Positions 8,385 to 16,118 of a stretch of 64,000 nucleotides of DNA are shown here, piece by piece. Location of the stretch: contig CAIUCH010000050.1 in NCBI GenBank assembly GCA_903897605.1, positions 22,319 to 86,318 on the forward strand, given 5' to 3'. Source of the DNA: an uncultured Alphaproteobacteria bacterium (GTDB lineage Bacteria; Pseudomonadota; Alphaproteobacteria; Micropepsales; Micropepsaceae). How positions within the stretch are numbered: the stretch's first letter is position 1; every line of letters starts with the position of its first letter. Made by a program: the position numbers and the translations under genes. The notes below the pieces were generated by a model. It did not search any database. It saw nothing but the letters and a program-made list of their open reading frames with translations, and was not told the DNA's origin.

Positions 8385-8409
8385 GTAACTAAATTCGGTA
8401 GCGGCCGAA
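8385..8409 (+). promoter_or_regulatory. SigF-type promoter of the divergent redoxin gene
   Basis: GTAACT at 8385-8390 and CGAA at 8406-8409 are separated by 15 bases, one fewer than in the other three copies. It lies 33 bases before the redoxin TTG start and is divergent from the sigF promoter. Confidence 0.6.
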
Positions 8410-8441
8410 TTTGGGGCATGCGGACGTAACAGGAGACAAAT

Positions 8442-9005
8442 TTGGGCAAATTCATCGCGGCGCTGCTTTTGAGCTTGGGATTGGCATTGCCGGCGGCAGC
8501 CAATCCGGAATTCGACCTTGGGCCTCCGACGGGATCCAAGGTGCCTGCGATCGGCATGCCGCTCGACCACACCGGCACCGCCCGTTCGATGAATTCCCTG
8601 ATGGGAAAGAACGGGATGGTGTTCTTCTTTTTTCGCTCGGCGGCCTGGTGCCCCTACTGCAAGGCCCAATTGATCGACCTCAACAATGGCGCCGCGGAAA
8701 TTCAAAAACGTGGCTACGCCCTGGTGGGAATTTCCTACGATCAGCCAAAGGTACAAGCCGATTTCATCGCCGAGCGCGCAATCAAATACACGCTCCTCAG
8801 CGATCCGAAATCGGAGGTCATCGACCGTTACGGCTTGCGCGATCCGCAATACAAGAAGGGCAGCCTTGCCTATGGCGTCCCGCGGCCGATCATCTTCATT
8901 TTGGACCGCGATGGCGTTGTGAAAGCCAAACTTTACGAGGACACCTATACCAAACGGCCGCCCACCAGCGTGGTGATCGAGACTTTGGACAAAGTCGGGC
9001 ATTGA
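8442..9005 (+). CDS. Secreted redoxin (AhpC/TSA peroxiredoxin-like)
   Basis: A 187-residue protein with a signal peptide (MGKFIAALLLSLGLALPAAA). The redox centre is SAAWCPYCKAQL, a CxxC pair at Cys70 and Cys73 after the FFFFR strand, followed by the peroxiredoxin-like stretches VGISYDQ and RPIIFILDRDG. The start is TTG, supported by AGGAGA five bases upstream. It probably acts as a periplasmic thiol peroxidase or disulfide reductase. A SigF-like promoter precedes it, placing it in the same regulon as the methionine-rich protein and the molybdoenzyme. AhpC-type and thioredoxin-type function cannot be separated from sequence alone. Confidence 0.85.
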   Translation: MGKFIAALLLSLGLALPAAANPEFDLGPPTGSKVPAIGMPLDHTGTARSMNSLMGKNGMVFFFFRSAAWCPYCKAQLIDLNNGAAEIQKRGYALVGISYDQPKVQADFIAERAIKYTLLSDPKSEVIDRYGLRDPQYKKGSLAYGVPRPIIFILDRDGVVKAKLYEDTYTKRPPTSVVIETLDKVGH

Positions 9006-9198
9006 CCCCTGCAACGACGCCGGCCGGCTTTGGTACCCGATCTCCAGATGCCAAAACTGGCCGCGATTGCTGCAGGGTTGCATTTTTTGGACTTGAGGGC
9101 ACCCCTCTGGCCATGGATCGGGCCGCATCCATGCAATAGTCTCTCCATGCCGCCGGCAGAAAATATCAATCGGGCCGGCTCAGTCTGGGAGGGACACC

Positions 9199-9849
9199 AT
9201 GAACAATACTGCATTGAAAACTCTGGTTATTGCGTCAGTTTTGAGTCCGGTGGCCGCGCTAGCTCAGGCCGGGGCGACACCGCCAACGACCGCCACAGTC
9301 ATCACCAAGGAAGAAATCGCCAAGATCAGCGCAACCGAACAGTCCCAGCGAACCCGGGATGAGAACGCAAAAGTTGTCGATATCGGCGGCGGTTACAGCA
9401 TGGAACTCGGGATCGTTCACCGAAGCTCTACCCGGACCCCGGCGCCTCCGCGTGCCGCCGGCGCGGCGCCGGCAGAGGAACGCGGAGCATGCGGGCGCAC
9501 GATGGCCACTCTTCCTGCGGGCGGGCTGCCGGGCGGCCTGACACATGACGGCCAGACCGAAGGCTATTACATCACTTCCGGCGGCGGAACGGCGTTCATT
9601 GACGGCTATATCGTCAATGGACAACACAGCACGGCAAACCCCGATGGTGGACCGAACGGGCCGACCTGCGGTGGCACGAGCTATGGCTCGAACAAAATCG
9701 AACTGAAAGTTGGTGACGTGCTGATCGTTCCGCCGGGCGTCGTGCACGGCTGGGCCGACATCCCGGATCATGTGGACTATCTCACCTTCCGGCCGTCGCA
9801 TGGCGTGATGAAGAACGGCTGGGTGAATCCGACGATTGCGAGTAAATGA
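9199..9849 (+). CDS. Secreted cupin-domain protein
   Basis: A 216-residue protein with a signal peptide (cleavage near ALAQA). The single cupin core is visible: LTHDGQTEGYYITSGGGT, with the H and E expected of a metal site, and GDVLIVPPGVVHGW for the second cupin motif. A proline/alanine-rich linker (TPAPPRAAGAAPAEE) precedes the barrel. GGGAGGG lies just before the ATG. The specific substrate is unknown. No SigF-type element was seen in the 193-base gap before it, so it is likely outside that regulon. Confidence 0.75.
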   Translation: MNNTALKTLVIASVLSPVAALAQAGATPPTTATVITKEEIAKISATEQSQRTRDENAKVVDIGGGYSMELGIVHRSSTRTPAPPRAAGAAPAEERGACGRTMATLPAGGLPGGLTHDGQTEGYYITSGGGTAFIDGYIVNGQHSTANPDGGPNGPTCGGTSYGSNKIELKVGDVLIVPPGVVHGWADIPDHVDYLTFRPSHGVMKNGWVNPTIASK

Positions 9850-9864
9850 CGTTGTCACCTGTCC

Positions 9865-9902
9865 GCCTGTACCACGCGTGTCCATCCTTGCGTGGTACAG
9901 GC
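9865..9902. repeat. Perfect 13-bp inverted repeat (hairpin) after the cupin gene
   Basis: GCCTGTACCACGC at 9865-9877 pairs fully with GCGTGGTACAGGC at 9890-9902 around a 12-base loop. There is no T run after it, so it is either a factor-dependent end, an RNA-stabilising structure or a protein site. The rest of the gap up to 10166 (317 bases in all) shows no supported gene. Confidence 0.6.
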
Positions 9903-10166
9903 GCAGTCTGGCTTGCTCATTTCGCACCGGGTGGTTTGAGGGCGCTCAGAGTGCGAGCTTGGGGCCCGAGCGCGCTTTGCTTTTGAACGCGGTTGCAATT
10001 GGTTTGCAGCTACGCCATTGCGCATCAATTGACGAATATACCCAGCGTTTCGCAATCATGCGAATTTCTGGCGATGTCGAGACCGCGCGGGAATGGGCGC
10101 CCGTGCATCACGCCGAGATACAATCGATGATCCTGGGTTCAAAATTGTGCCTTGACCGCACCTCCA

Positions 10167-11603
10167 ATGACGCAGGCGCAGATGGTCCAAGCCGTGATAC
10201 GCAAGACACGCGTGCGTAAGAGCTCCGCCATTGCGGCCATTCTGGCATGGGCTGTTGGACTGGCGCTGAGCCTATCTTTCTGGCCTGGCATTATGATCTG
10301 GGACAGTGCCCGCCAGTATAGACAGGCGCTGAGCGGTCATTTCGACGACTGGCATCCGCCGTTGATGGAGTGGATCTGGCGGCAGTTCATTGCGCTGGCC
10401 CCGGGCCCGGCGCCGATGCTGGTTTTGCAACTTGGCATTTACGGCGCAGCGATGGGGCTGCTGACTTACCGGACTTGGCGAGATGGACGCGGACACCAAG
10501 CCGTTTGGCTGGCTGCCACCGGCCTGTTTCCACCGACGCTGCTGTTGATGGCGACGATCACCAAGGACGCATTGACGGCGGCCATGCTTCTTGCCGCCTT
10601 TGTCCTTCTTGGCTGTGCCCGCGATAACGGTGACAAGCTGGCGCGTGCGGCCGGTATTGCCTGCATCCTGACCGCCGCATGCCTGCGCTTCAACACGTTC
10701 CTGGCCGCTCTCCCATTGCTCCTGCTGGCGATGCCGTCGGGCTGGACTGGCCATCGCGGACGCAAGGCGCTGGCCTTGGCCGGTGCCACCATCGTGTTGC
10801 TTCTGGCCATGCCGGTGACGAACCGGTTGCTGCGAGCCGAACGCAGCGGCGTCGAACTATCGCTGGTGATCTTCGATCTGGGTGGCATCACCGCATTTAG
10901 CGGCAGCAACGCCTTCCCGCCGATGACGGTCAGCGATCCGATTGCCGTCAACCATCATTGCTACCTTCCGGAGCGATGGGACAGTTACAGTTGGTGGGTC
11001 AATCCTCCTTGCCCAATCGAATTCACGGCGGTACGCCGCGCTTTTGCGGAACAGCACATCAACCCGGAATTCTTCTGGTTGAAAGCAATTCTCGTGCATC
11101 CATTGGCTTATGCCAGCCATCGACTTGGCCATTGGAACATTGCCAGCCATTTTCTTGTGCGTCAGCCCGTCGAACGCTGGATTATCAGTGCCACCGATCC
11201 CAATGAGTGGGGTTTTCGGATCGCGCCAAACGCCGCAAATCGGGCGGTCGCCGCCGCGACTTGGGCGCTTGATCGTACCCCGCTCGGCTGGCCATGCTGG
11301 TGGCTGGCGCTGTCATTCGGCCTGGTGATGCTCGGCCGCCGGCTGCTTCAGGCGGAGCAGATGCTGGCACTTGCCGGTTCGGCTTTGCTCTACGATCTCG
11401 GCTATGCCGTTTTCAGCGTCGCTGCCGAACTTCGCTATTACTGTTGGCCAATCATGGCGACATTGATCGCGACAGTGATGTTTGTCGGACAATGGAGACG
11501 AACACCCGCAGCGCATCGACCTGGCAGGACACATCAGGCACTGGCCGCCGCGCCATTGCTGCTGGTGACTTTGTTTGGGCTGGGTTGGCGCTGGCTTGGC
11601 TAA
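10167..11603 (+). CDS. Polytopic membrane protein, GT-C glycosyltransferase-like
   Basis: An approximately 478-residue integral membrane protein with about ten hydrophobic helices. Near the N terminus a loop reads MIWDSARQYRQALSGHFDDW followed by HPP, a pattern common in GT-C type polyprenyl-phosphate-sugar transferases and related uncharacterised proteins, where acidic residues in the first periplasmic loop are catalytic. A large periplasmic loop follows helix 6 or 7. The ATG at 10167 is chosen; a TTG at 10152 is also in frame. Neither neighbour is functionally related. Assignment as glycosyltransferase is tentative; an uncharacterised membrane protein is the safe call. Confidence 0.65.
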   Translation: MTQAQMVQAVIRKTRVRKSSAIAAILAWAVGLALSLSFWPGIMIWDSARQYRQALSGHFDDWHPPLMEWIWRQFIALAPGPAPMLVLQLGIYGAAMGLLTYRTWRDGRGHQAVWLAATGLFPPTLLLMATITKDALTAAMLLAAFVLLGCARDNGDKLARAAGIACILTAACLRFNTFLAALPLLLLAMPSGWTGHRGRKALALAGATIVLLLAMPVTNRLLRAERSGVELSLVIFDLGGITAFSGSNAFPPMTVSDPIAVNHHCYLPERWDSYSWWVNPPCPIEFTAVRRAFAEQHINPEFFWLKAILVHPLAYASHRLGHWNIASHFLVRQPVERWIISATDPNEWGFRIAPNAANRAVAAATWALDRTPLGWPCWWLALSFGLVMLGRRLLQAEQMLALAGSALLYDLGYAVFSVAAELRYYCWPIMATLIATVMFVGQWRRTPAAHRPGRTHQALAAAPLLLVTLFGLGWRWLG

Positions 11604-11932
11604 GGCAAATGCCCGTGCCCTGGCACACATGACGCGGCGAATATTTTGTACCGGCGGAACCTGGCGTTAATGCATTGAGCGCTGCCTGATCTTGAGGCGC
11701 GGCGGCATTCTAATGGCTATCTTAGGCTGGGAGCGATTGCAGCAGAGATGTTCCGGGGAGGTGGGTGGGCAACACCCGGCGCGCGGAATAGATAGACCCG
11801 CAAAAATTCGCCGTTTTTCGCCGTTGTTCAGTTTCGCGCAATAGATTCCGTCCATAAAATGGAAAATTGTGGCATGGCGATAATTTCTCCCGTATTTGTG
11901 GTCCATCGAGGCGGCTGCGCAGGAACTCAAGG
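11604..11932. other. Intergenic region before the adaptor lipoprotein gene
   Basis: No supported gene. A short direct repeat, TTCGCCGTT, occurs twice within about 20 bases near 11807. Short open frames here have no recognisable protein features. Confidence 0.4.
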
Positions 11933-13078
11933 ATGTCTGGTTTTATCCGGAACGTGACCATGGCGGCCGCCGCAAGCGTGCTGTGCCTTTCCGGCTGCAG
12001 CCGCGGCGAAACCCAGCAGGCGAAGCCGGTTCCTCCCGATGTGGCCTTTATCGTCATCCGCACGGCCTCGGCAGCGCAGATCGAGGACCTGCCGGGCAAG
12101 ACGGAAGCCTATGCCGTCTCGGACATCCGCCCTCAAGTCAGCGGGAAATTGGAGGCGCGGCTGTTCACCGAGGGAAGCACGGTCGATGCGGGCCAGCCGC
12201 TGTATCAAATCGACCGGGCGCCCTATCAAGCCGCCTTTGACGGCGCAGCCGCGATTCTTCAGAACGCGCAGGACAATCTGGCCCTGGCGGAGGGCAAGGC
12301 CAAGCGCTACGCCGAGCTTCTCAACCAATTCGCCATCAGCAAGCAGGATTATGACAGCGTTCAGGCGGCCTATAAGCAGGCGGCGACCATCGTGGCGCAG
12401 CAGAAGGCCAGCCTCGACAACGCGCAGTTCAATCTCGACAACACGATCATTCGTTCGCCGATTGCCGGCTATATCGGCCGTTCTTTCATGACGCCGGGCA
12501 CGCTGGTGACCGCGTATCAGACCAATGCACTCGCCACGGTCGAATCCCTCAATCCGATCTATGTCGATATCGCCGTGTCGAGCAATCGGCTTACCGCCCT
12601 CAAGCAGAAGCTCGCCACCAATCAGAGGCTGGGGAATGGTTCCGCCGCCGCGCATGTGCAGCTGCAGCTCGATGATGGAACGACTTATCCCCTCGAAGGC
12701 AAGCTGCCCTTTACCAACATCACCTTCGACAGGGACGCCGGAAAGGTGCTGCTGCGCGCGCTGTTTCCCAATCCGAAACTTCTTCTGTCACCCGGCATGA
12801 ATGTGCGCGTGACCTATTCGGACGGAACCAACAATGACACGATTTTCGCGCCGAAATCCGCCATCGCCCACGATGCGAAGGGGGAGGCGTCGGCGCTCAT
12901 CATCGACCGCAAAGGGATCGTCCGCCGGCGCATTCTCAAGATCGATAATGCGCTCGGCGATTTGTGCCTGGTCATGGATGGTCTGACGCCGGGAGACAGA
13001 CTGGTTGTGAATGCGCCGCGCAGCCTGGCGCCGGACATGCCCGTCCATCCCGTGCCGGCGGCACGTCCCTACTCATGA
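11933..13078 (+). CDS. RND efflux periplasmic adaptor lipoprotein (AcrA/MexA family), without a pump gene
   Basis: A 381-residue membrane-fusion protein. The lipobox is LSGC (Cys22). Family landmarks are the lipoyl half-motifs (DIRPQVSGKLEARLFTEGS and IIRSPIAGYIGRSFMTPGT), a coiled-coil hairpin at about 100-155, and the C-terminal barrel with KGEASALIIDRKGIVRRR. It normally bridges an RND pump and an outer-membrane channel. The start at 11933 has AGGAA seven bases upstream; an upstream in-frame ATG at 11867 would disrupt the signal peptide. No RND permease follows: only about 150 bases separate it from a convergent PAP2 gene. The pump must be encoded elsewhere or has been lost. Confidence 0.88.
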   Translation: MSGFIRNVTMAAAASVLCLSGCSRGETQQAKPVPPDVAFIVIRTASAAQIEDLPGKTEAYAVSDIRPQVSGKLEARLFTEGSTVDAGQPLYQIDRAPYQAAFDGAAAILQNAQDNLALAEGKAKRYAELLNQFAISKQDYDSVQAAYKQAATIVAQQKASLDNAQFNLDNTIIRSPIAGYIGRSFMTPGTLVTAYQTNALATVESLNPIYVDIAVSSNRLTALKQKLATNQRLGNGSAAAHVQLQLDDGTTYPLEGKLPFTNITFDRDAGKVLLRALFPNPKLLLSPGMNVRVTYSDGTNNDTIFAPKSAIAHDAKGEASALIIDRKGIVRRRILKIDNALGDLCLVMDGLTPGDRLVVNAPRSLAPDMPVHPVPAARPYS

Positions 13079-13232
13079 GCGCATATGATCGCGGCCGTGT
13101 AAGATCGGTGGATCATCCTTGCTTATTGCCTGCGGGTTGACCGCGCCGTCGGCTGGCAAAGGCGGCCAAGCGCGTCTGTTCGAAATACACACTTCGGCAC
13201 TTCGGGTAGATTCAGGAATGTCAGGCCGTTCG

Positions 13233-13934
13233 TCAAATCCGCAAAGCCGGGCCGCTTCCTCGCACATGCTCGCTCCAAAGCTCCCCAGCTAGAAGCCCGG
13301 CCGTCCCGCCGACAAACGCACCGCCAACCACATCGCCAAGGAAATGCCAGCCGCCTATGACCAGCACGGCCCCGGTGACGAAGAGAACCATCGCGAATGG
13401 GACGATCATACGCGGATAAAGTCTCATCAGGACCCCAACGAACGCCGACGCCACGACCATATGGCTCGATGGAAAGCTTGAGCTCTGACCGCCATGAAAA
13501 AAGTGAAAGACACCCGTCATTGGGGTCAAAAAGTATTCGGAAGGATTTTGACGGCCAAACAGCAATTTGAGCACGAATTCATTCGCGGAATATGCGGAAA
13601 GCGAGGCGCAGCACGCCAAAAGCACTGCCTTGGCCAAATCCGGCAAGCTGCCGCGGATGACGCGGGCAATTGCCAGCGACAAAATAATGATCATCTGGGT
13701 AGCAACCACGACCGGACCGCTAAGGGCCCGCCCGATGTCCTCAACGCGGCCAACATTACCCAAGAAGAAGGATGCAACTGGGTAATCGAAGAAACGAATG
13801 CAGACGAAGACCAAAATGACCGCCGCAAGGAGGCCGGCGCCCCATAGTAAAAATATTTTCCACAGACCCATTGAAAACCATTTGATCGCAAAAAGACGAA
13901 AGGAGCGATCGCGCCGCCCGCTTACCGTACCCAT
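13233..13934 (-). CDS. PAP2-superfamily membrane protein with altered catalytic motifs
   Basis: About 233 residues with six hydrophobic segments. The three PAP2 regions can be placed: KLLFGRQNP, SSFPSSHMV and GGWHFLGDVVGG. The histidines and the aspartate are present, but the arginine normally found in RP of motif 1 is asparagine, and the arginine of motif 3 (SRxxxxxH) is missing. It may have lost phosphatase activity or act on a different substrate. The ATG at 13934 is preferred because AGGAGGT lies 12 bases upstream; a longer frame to 13997 has no such support. It is convergent with the adaptor gene. Confidence 0.8.
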   Translation of the reverse strand: MGTVSGRRDRSFRLFAIKWFSMGLWKIFLLWGAGLLAAVILVFVCIRFFDYPVASFFLGNVGRVEDIGRALSGPVVVATQMIIILSLAIARVIRGSLPDLAKAVLLACCASLSAYSANEFVLKLLFGRQNPSEYFLTPMTGVFHFFHGGQSSSFPSSHMVVASAFVGVLMRLYPRMIVPFAMVLFVTGAVLVIGGWHFLGDVVGGAFVGGTAGLLAGELWSEHVRGSGPALRI

Positions 13935-14110
13935 ATCGTCAAATATACCTCCTGCTTTCGAAGTCAACGCTGCCACTGCGCCTTTGCAAGGGCACACGGC
14001 TCCGGTCAGATACCAAAATCGTGGCGAAAGCCGTGCTTCTAAACTAACATCGGGTTCGGGCCACTCACTGGGGGCAGCCCGGATTCAAATGGAAGCCTAA
14101 AGGAGCACGA

Positions 14111-15799
14111 ATGATTTCCAGGCGCTCATTTCTTGGACAAACCGTGGCGACCGGCATGTCGGCCGCCACGGTACCGGCTTCCGGTGCCATGGCCGAGGTG
14201 AAGAACCGTCCGCGGCGCGATTCCAGCTTCGTTGAGATACTCCGGATGCCCGACTCGGTGACCGCATTCTCCGGATTGGATACACACCTGCCGCTCCAAA
14301 TGGATGGACGCAGCTTTGCCGCCCGCGATATTATGGTCCACGTGGATGTGCAATCCGCGGAATTGAACCTCCGCCTGACGGCGCCCGCCACAGAGCTGAC
14401 GCATATCCATGTGCGCTGGCTGGCCGCCATACATCCGAAAATCATTTGCCTTGGCGATCATTGGGAGCGCAGTTACGGCGATCTTGCCTGGCGCGGCATG
14501 GTGCCGGACAGAGCGATGCCGTGGTACTTCGCCACTCATGACGGCAGCGCGGCGCATGCCTATGGCGTGAAGACGGGCGCAGGCGCCATGTGCTTCTGGC
14601 AGATCGATCCCGAGGGGATTTCGGTCTGGCTCGACGTCCGCAATGGCGGGGACGGCGTGCTTTTGGGCAGTCGCGAACTGCATGCCGCCACCGTGGTGAC
14701 GCGCCGTGGCGCGGCGAACGAATCGCCGATGGTTGCGCTACGCTCCTTTTGTGGGCGGATGTCGCCCGCGCCGCGGCTGCTCAAGACGGCGGTCTATGGG
14801 GTCAACGACTGGTATTACGCCTATGGCAAAAACAACCAGAATATGTTGCTGCGTATGGCCGACTTGGTGGCGGAGCTCGCGCCCCCGGCCGGTCCCAGGC
14901 CCTATGCGGTTGTCGACGAGGGATGGAAGGATGGCTCCGCCACCTTCCCCAGCATGGCCAGCTACGCCGCGCAGGTGAAACAGAGAGGCGTGCATCCCGG
15001 TATATGGATCCGTCCGCTCAGGGCCATGCCCGGCGCCGATCCCAAGCTGTTGCTGCCGAATAAGCGCTTTGGCGAACGCGCCAGCCGCTACCAGGAGCTG
15101 GCTTTTGATCCCACCATTGCCGAGGCGCTGGCGCTCGTCACCCGCCAGGCAAAAGACACAGCCGATTGGGGCTTCGAGCTGGTGAAGCACGACTATTCCA
15201 CCTACGACTTGCTCGGCCAGTGGGGCTTCGAAATGGGCGCTACGCCGACCTTGCCTGGCTGGCACTTCAATGACCGCACCCGCACCAATGCCGAGATCAT
15301 TCTCGACCTTTACAACGCGCTGCGCACCGCCGTCGGCGATCGGACGGCGATTTTGGGTTGCAACACCGTGGGTCACCTCGGTGCGGGTGTTTTTGAAATG
15401 CAGCGCACCGGCGACGATGTCGGCGGGATGTGGGATCGCACCCGGCGCATGGGCGTGAACACCCTGGCTTACCGGCTGCCGCAGCACGGCACCTTCTTCC
15501 ATCTGGACGCCGATTGCGTGGCGATCACCAAAGCGGCGCCGTGGGAGATGACCCGCCAGTGGCTGGATGTGGTGGCGCGCAGCAGGACGACTTTGTTCAT
15601 TTCTCCGGAGGAAGGCGAAGTAGGGGCCGAACAGCGCGCCGCCCTGCGCCAAGCCTTTGCCGAAGTCACCGCGCCTGGACCTGGCGCCGAGCCGGCCGAT
15701 TTCGTCCACGACACGACGCCCGAAGACTGGAAGCAGAGCTCCGGCCTGAAGCACTATTCCTGGTCTGGCGCCGCCGGGGCCTCGCCCTTTCCAGTCTGA
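14111..15799 (+). CDS. Secreted glycoside hydrolase, GH36/GH27-like
   Basis: A 562-residue protein with a Tat-type signal (MISRRSFLGQTVATGMSAA). An N-terminal beta-rich part precedes a TIM barrel with YAVVDEGWKDG, GIWIRPLRAMPGADP, ELVKHDYSTYD (likely nucleophile Asp) and RTGDDVGGMWDRTRRMG (likely acid/base region), the pattern of alpha-galactosidase-like clan D enzymes. AAAGGAG lies five bases before the ATG. It sits upstream of the L-fucose genes, so it could release fucose or galactose from a polysaccharide. Family membership is by eye and the substrate is not determined. Confidence 0.65.
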   Translation: MISRRSFLGQTVATGMSAATVPASGAMAEVKNRPRRDSSFVEILRMPDSVTAFSGLDTHLPLQMDGRSFAARDIMVHVDVQSAELNLRLTAPATELTHIHVRWLAAIHPKIICLGDHWERSYGDLAWRGMVPDRAMPWYFATHDGSAAHAYGVKTGAGAMCFWQIDPEGISVWLDVRNGGDGVLLGSRELHAATVVTRRGAANESPMVALRSFCGRMSPAPRLLKTAVYGVNDWYYAYGKNNQNMLLRMADLVAELAPPAGPRPYAVVDEGWKDGSATFPSMASYAAQVKQRGVHPGIWIRPLRAMPGADPKLLLPNKRFGERASRYQELAFDPTIAEALALVTRQAKDTADWGFELVKHDYSTYDLLGQWGFEMGATPTLPGWHFNDRTRTNAEIILDLYNALRTAVGDRTAILGCNTVGHLGAGVFEMQRTGDDVGGMWDRTRRMGVNTLAYRLPQHGTFFHLDADCVAITKAAPWEMTRQWLDVVARSRTTLFISPEEGEVGAEQRAALRQAFAEVTAPGPGAEPADFVHDTTPEDWKQSSGLKHYSWSGAAGASPFPV

Positions 15800-16118
15800 C
15801 CGGCGGTGAGGCGATACCACAGCGGCGAACGAATCTGGAATGATGACGGATCCAGCATTCGAGTTTCCGGTGGGGGGCCTGATATCCCGCAAGCCCGCTT
15901 CGGACCCACCTGATTCGTATGGTTCGCCGTGTTGAATTCATCGGGTTGCCGGACATTCGACAATCCCACAACTCAGATATATATTTTCACCATATACAGA
16001 AATCAGTACCGCTTCCGCCGCGACTGCTACCGCCAAACACCAGCCGCGCCGATGTGCGTCTAGGCACTGTGCGGCAGACGAAGATTCTTGCAGCACATCA
16101 GCATTTCCGCATTGGCCC
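15800..16118. other. Intergenic region upstream of the fucose operon
   Basis: No supported gene. AT-rich sequence near 15976-16000 (GATATATATTTTCACCATAT) is a plausible promoter zone for fucP, but I cannot assign -35 and -10 boxes with confidence. Confidence 0.4.

Noticed and set aside
9836..10219. A 127-codon frame after the cupin gene
   Set aside because: It spans the 13-bp hairpin, has no ribosome-binding site and no recognisable features.
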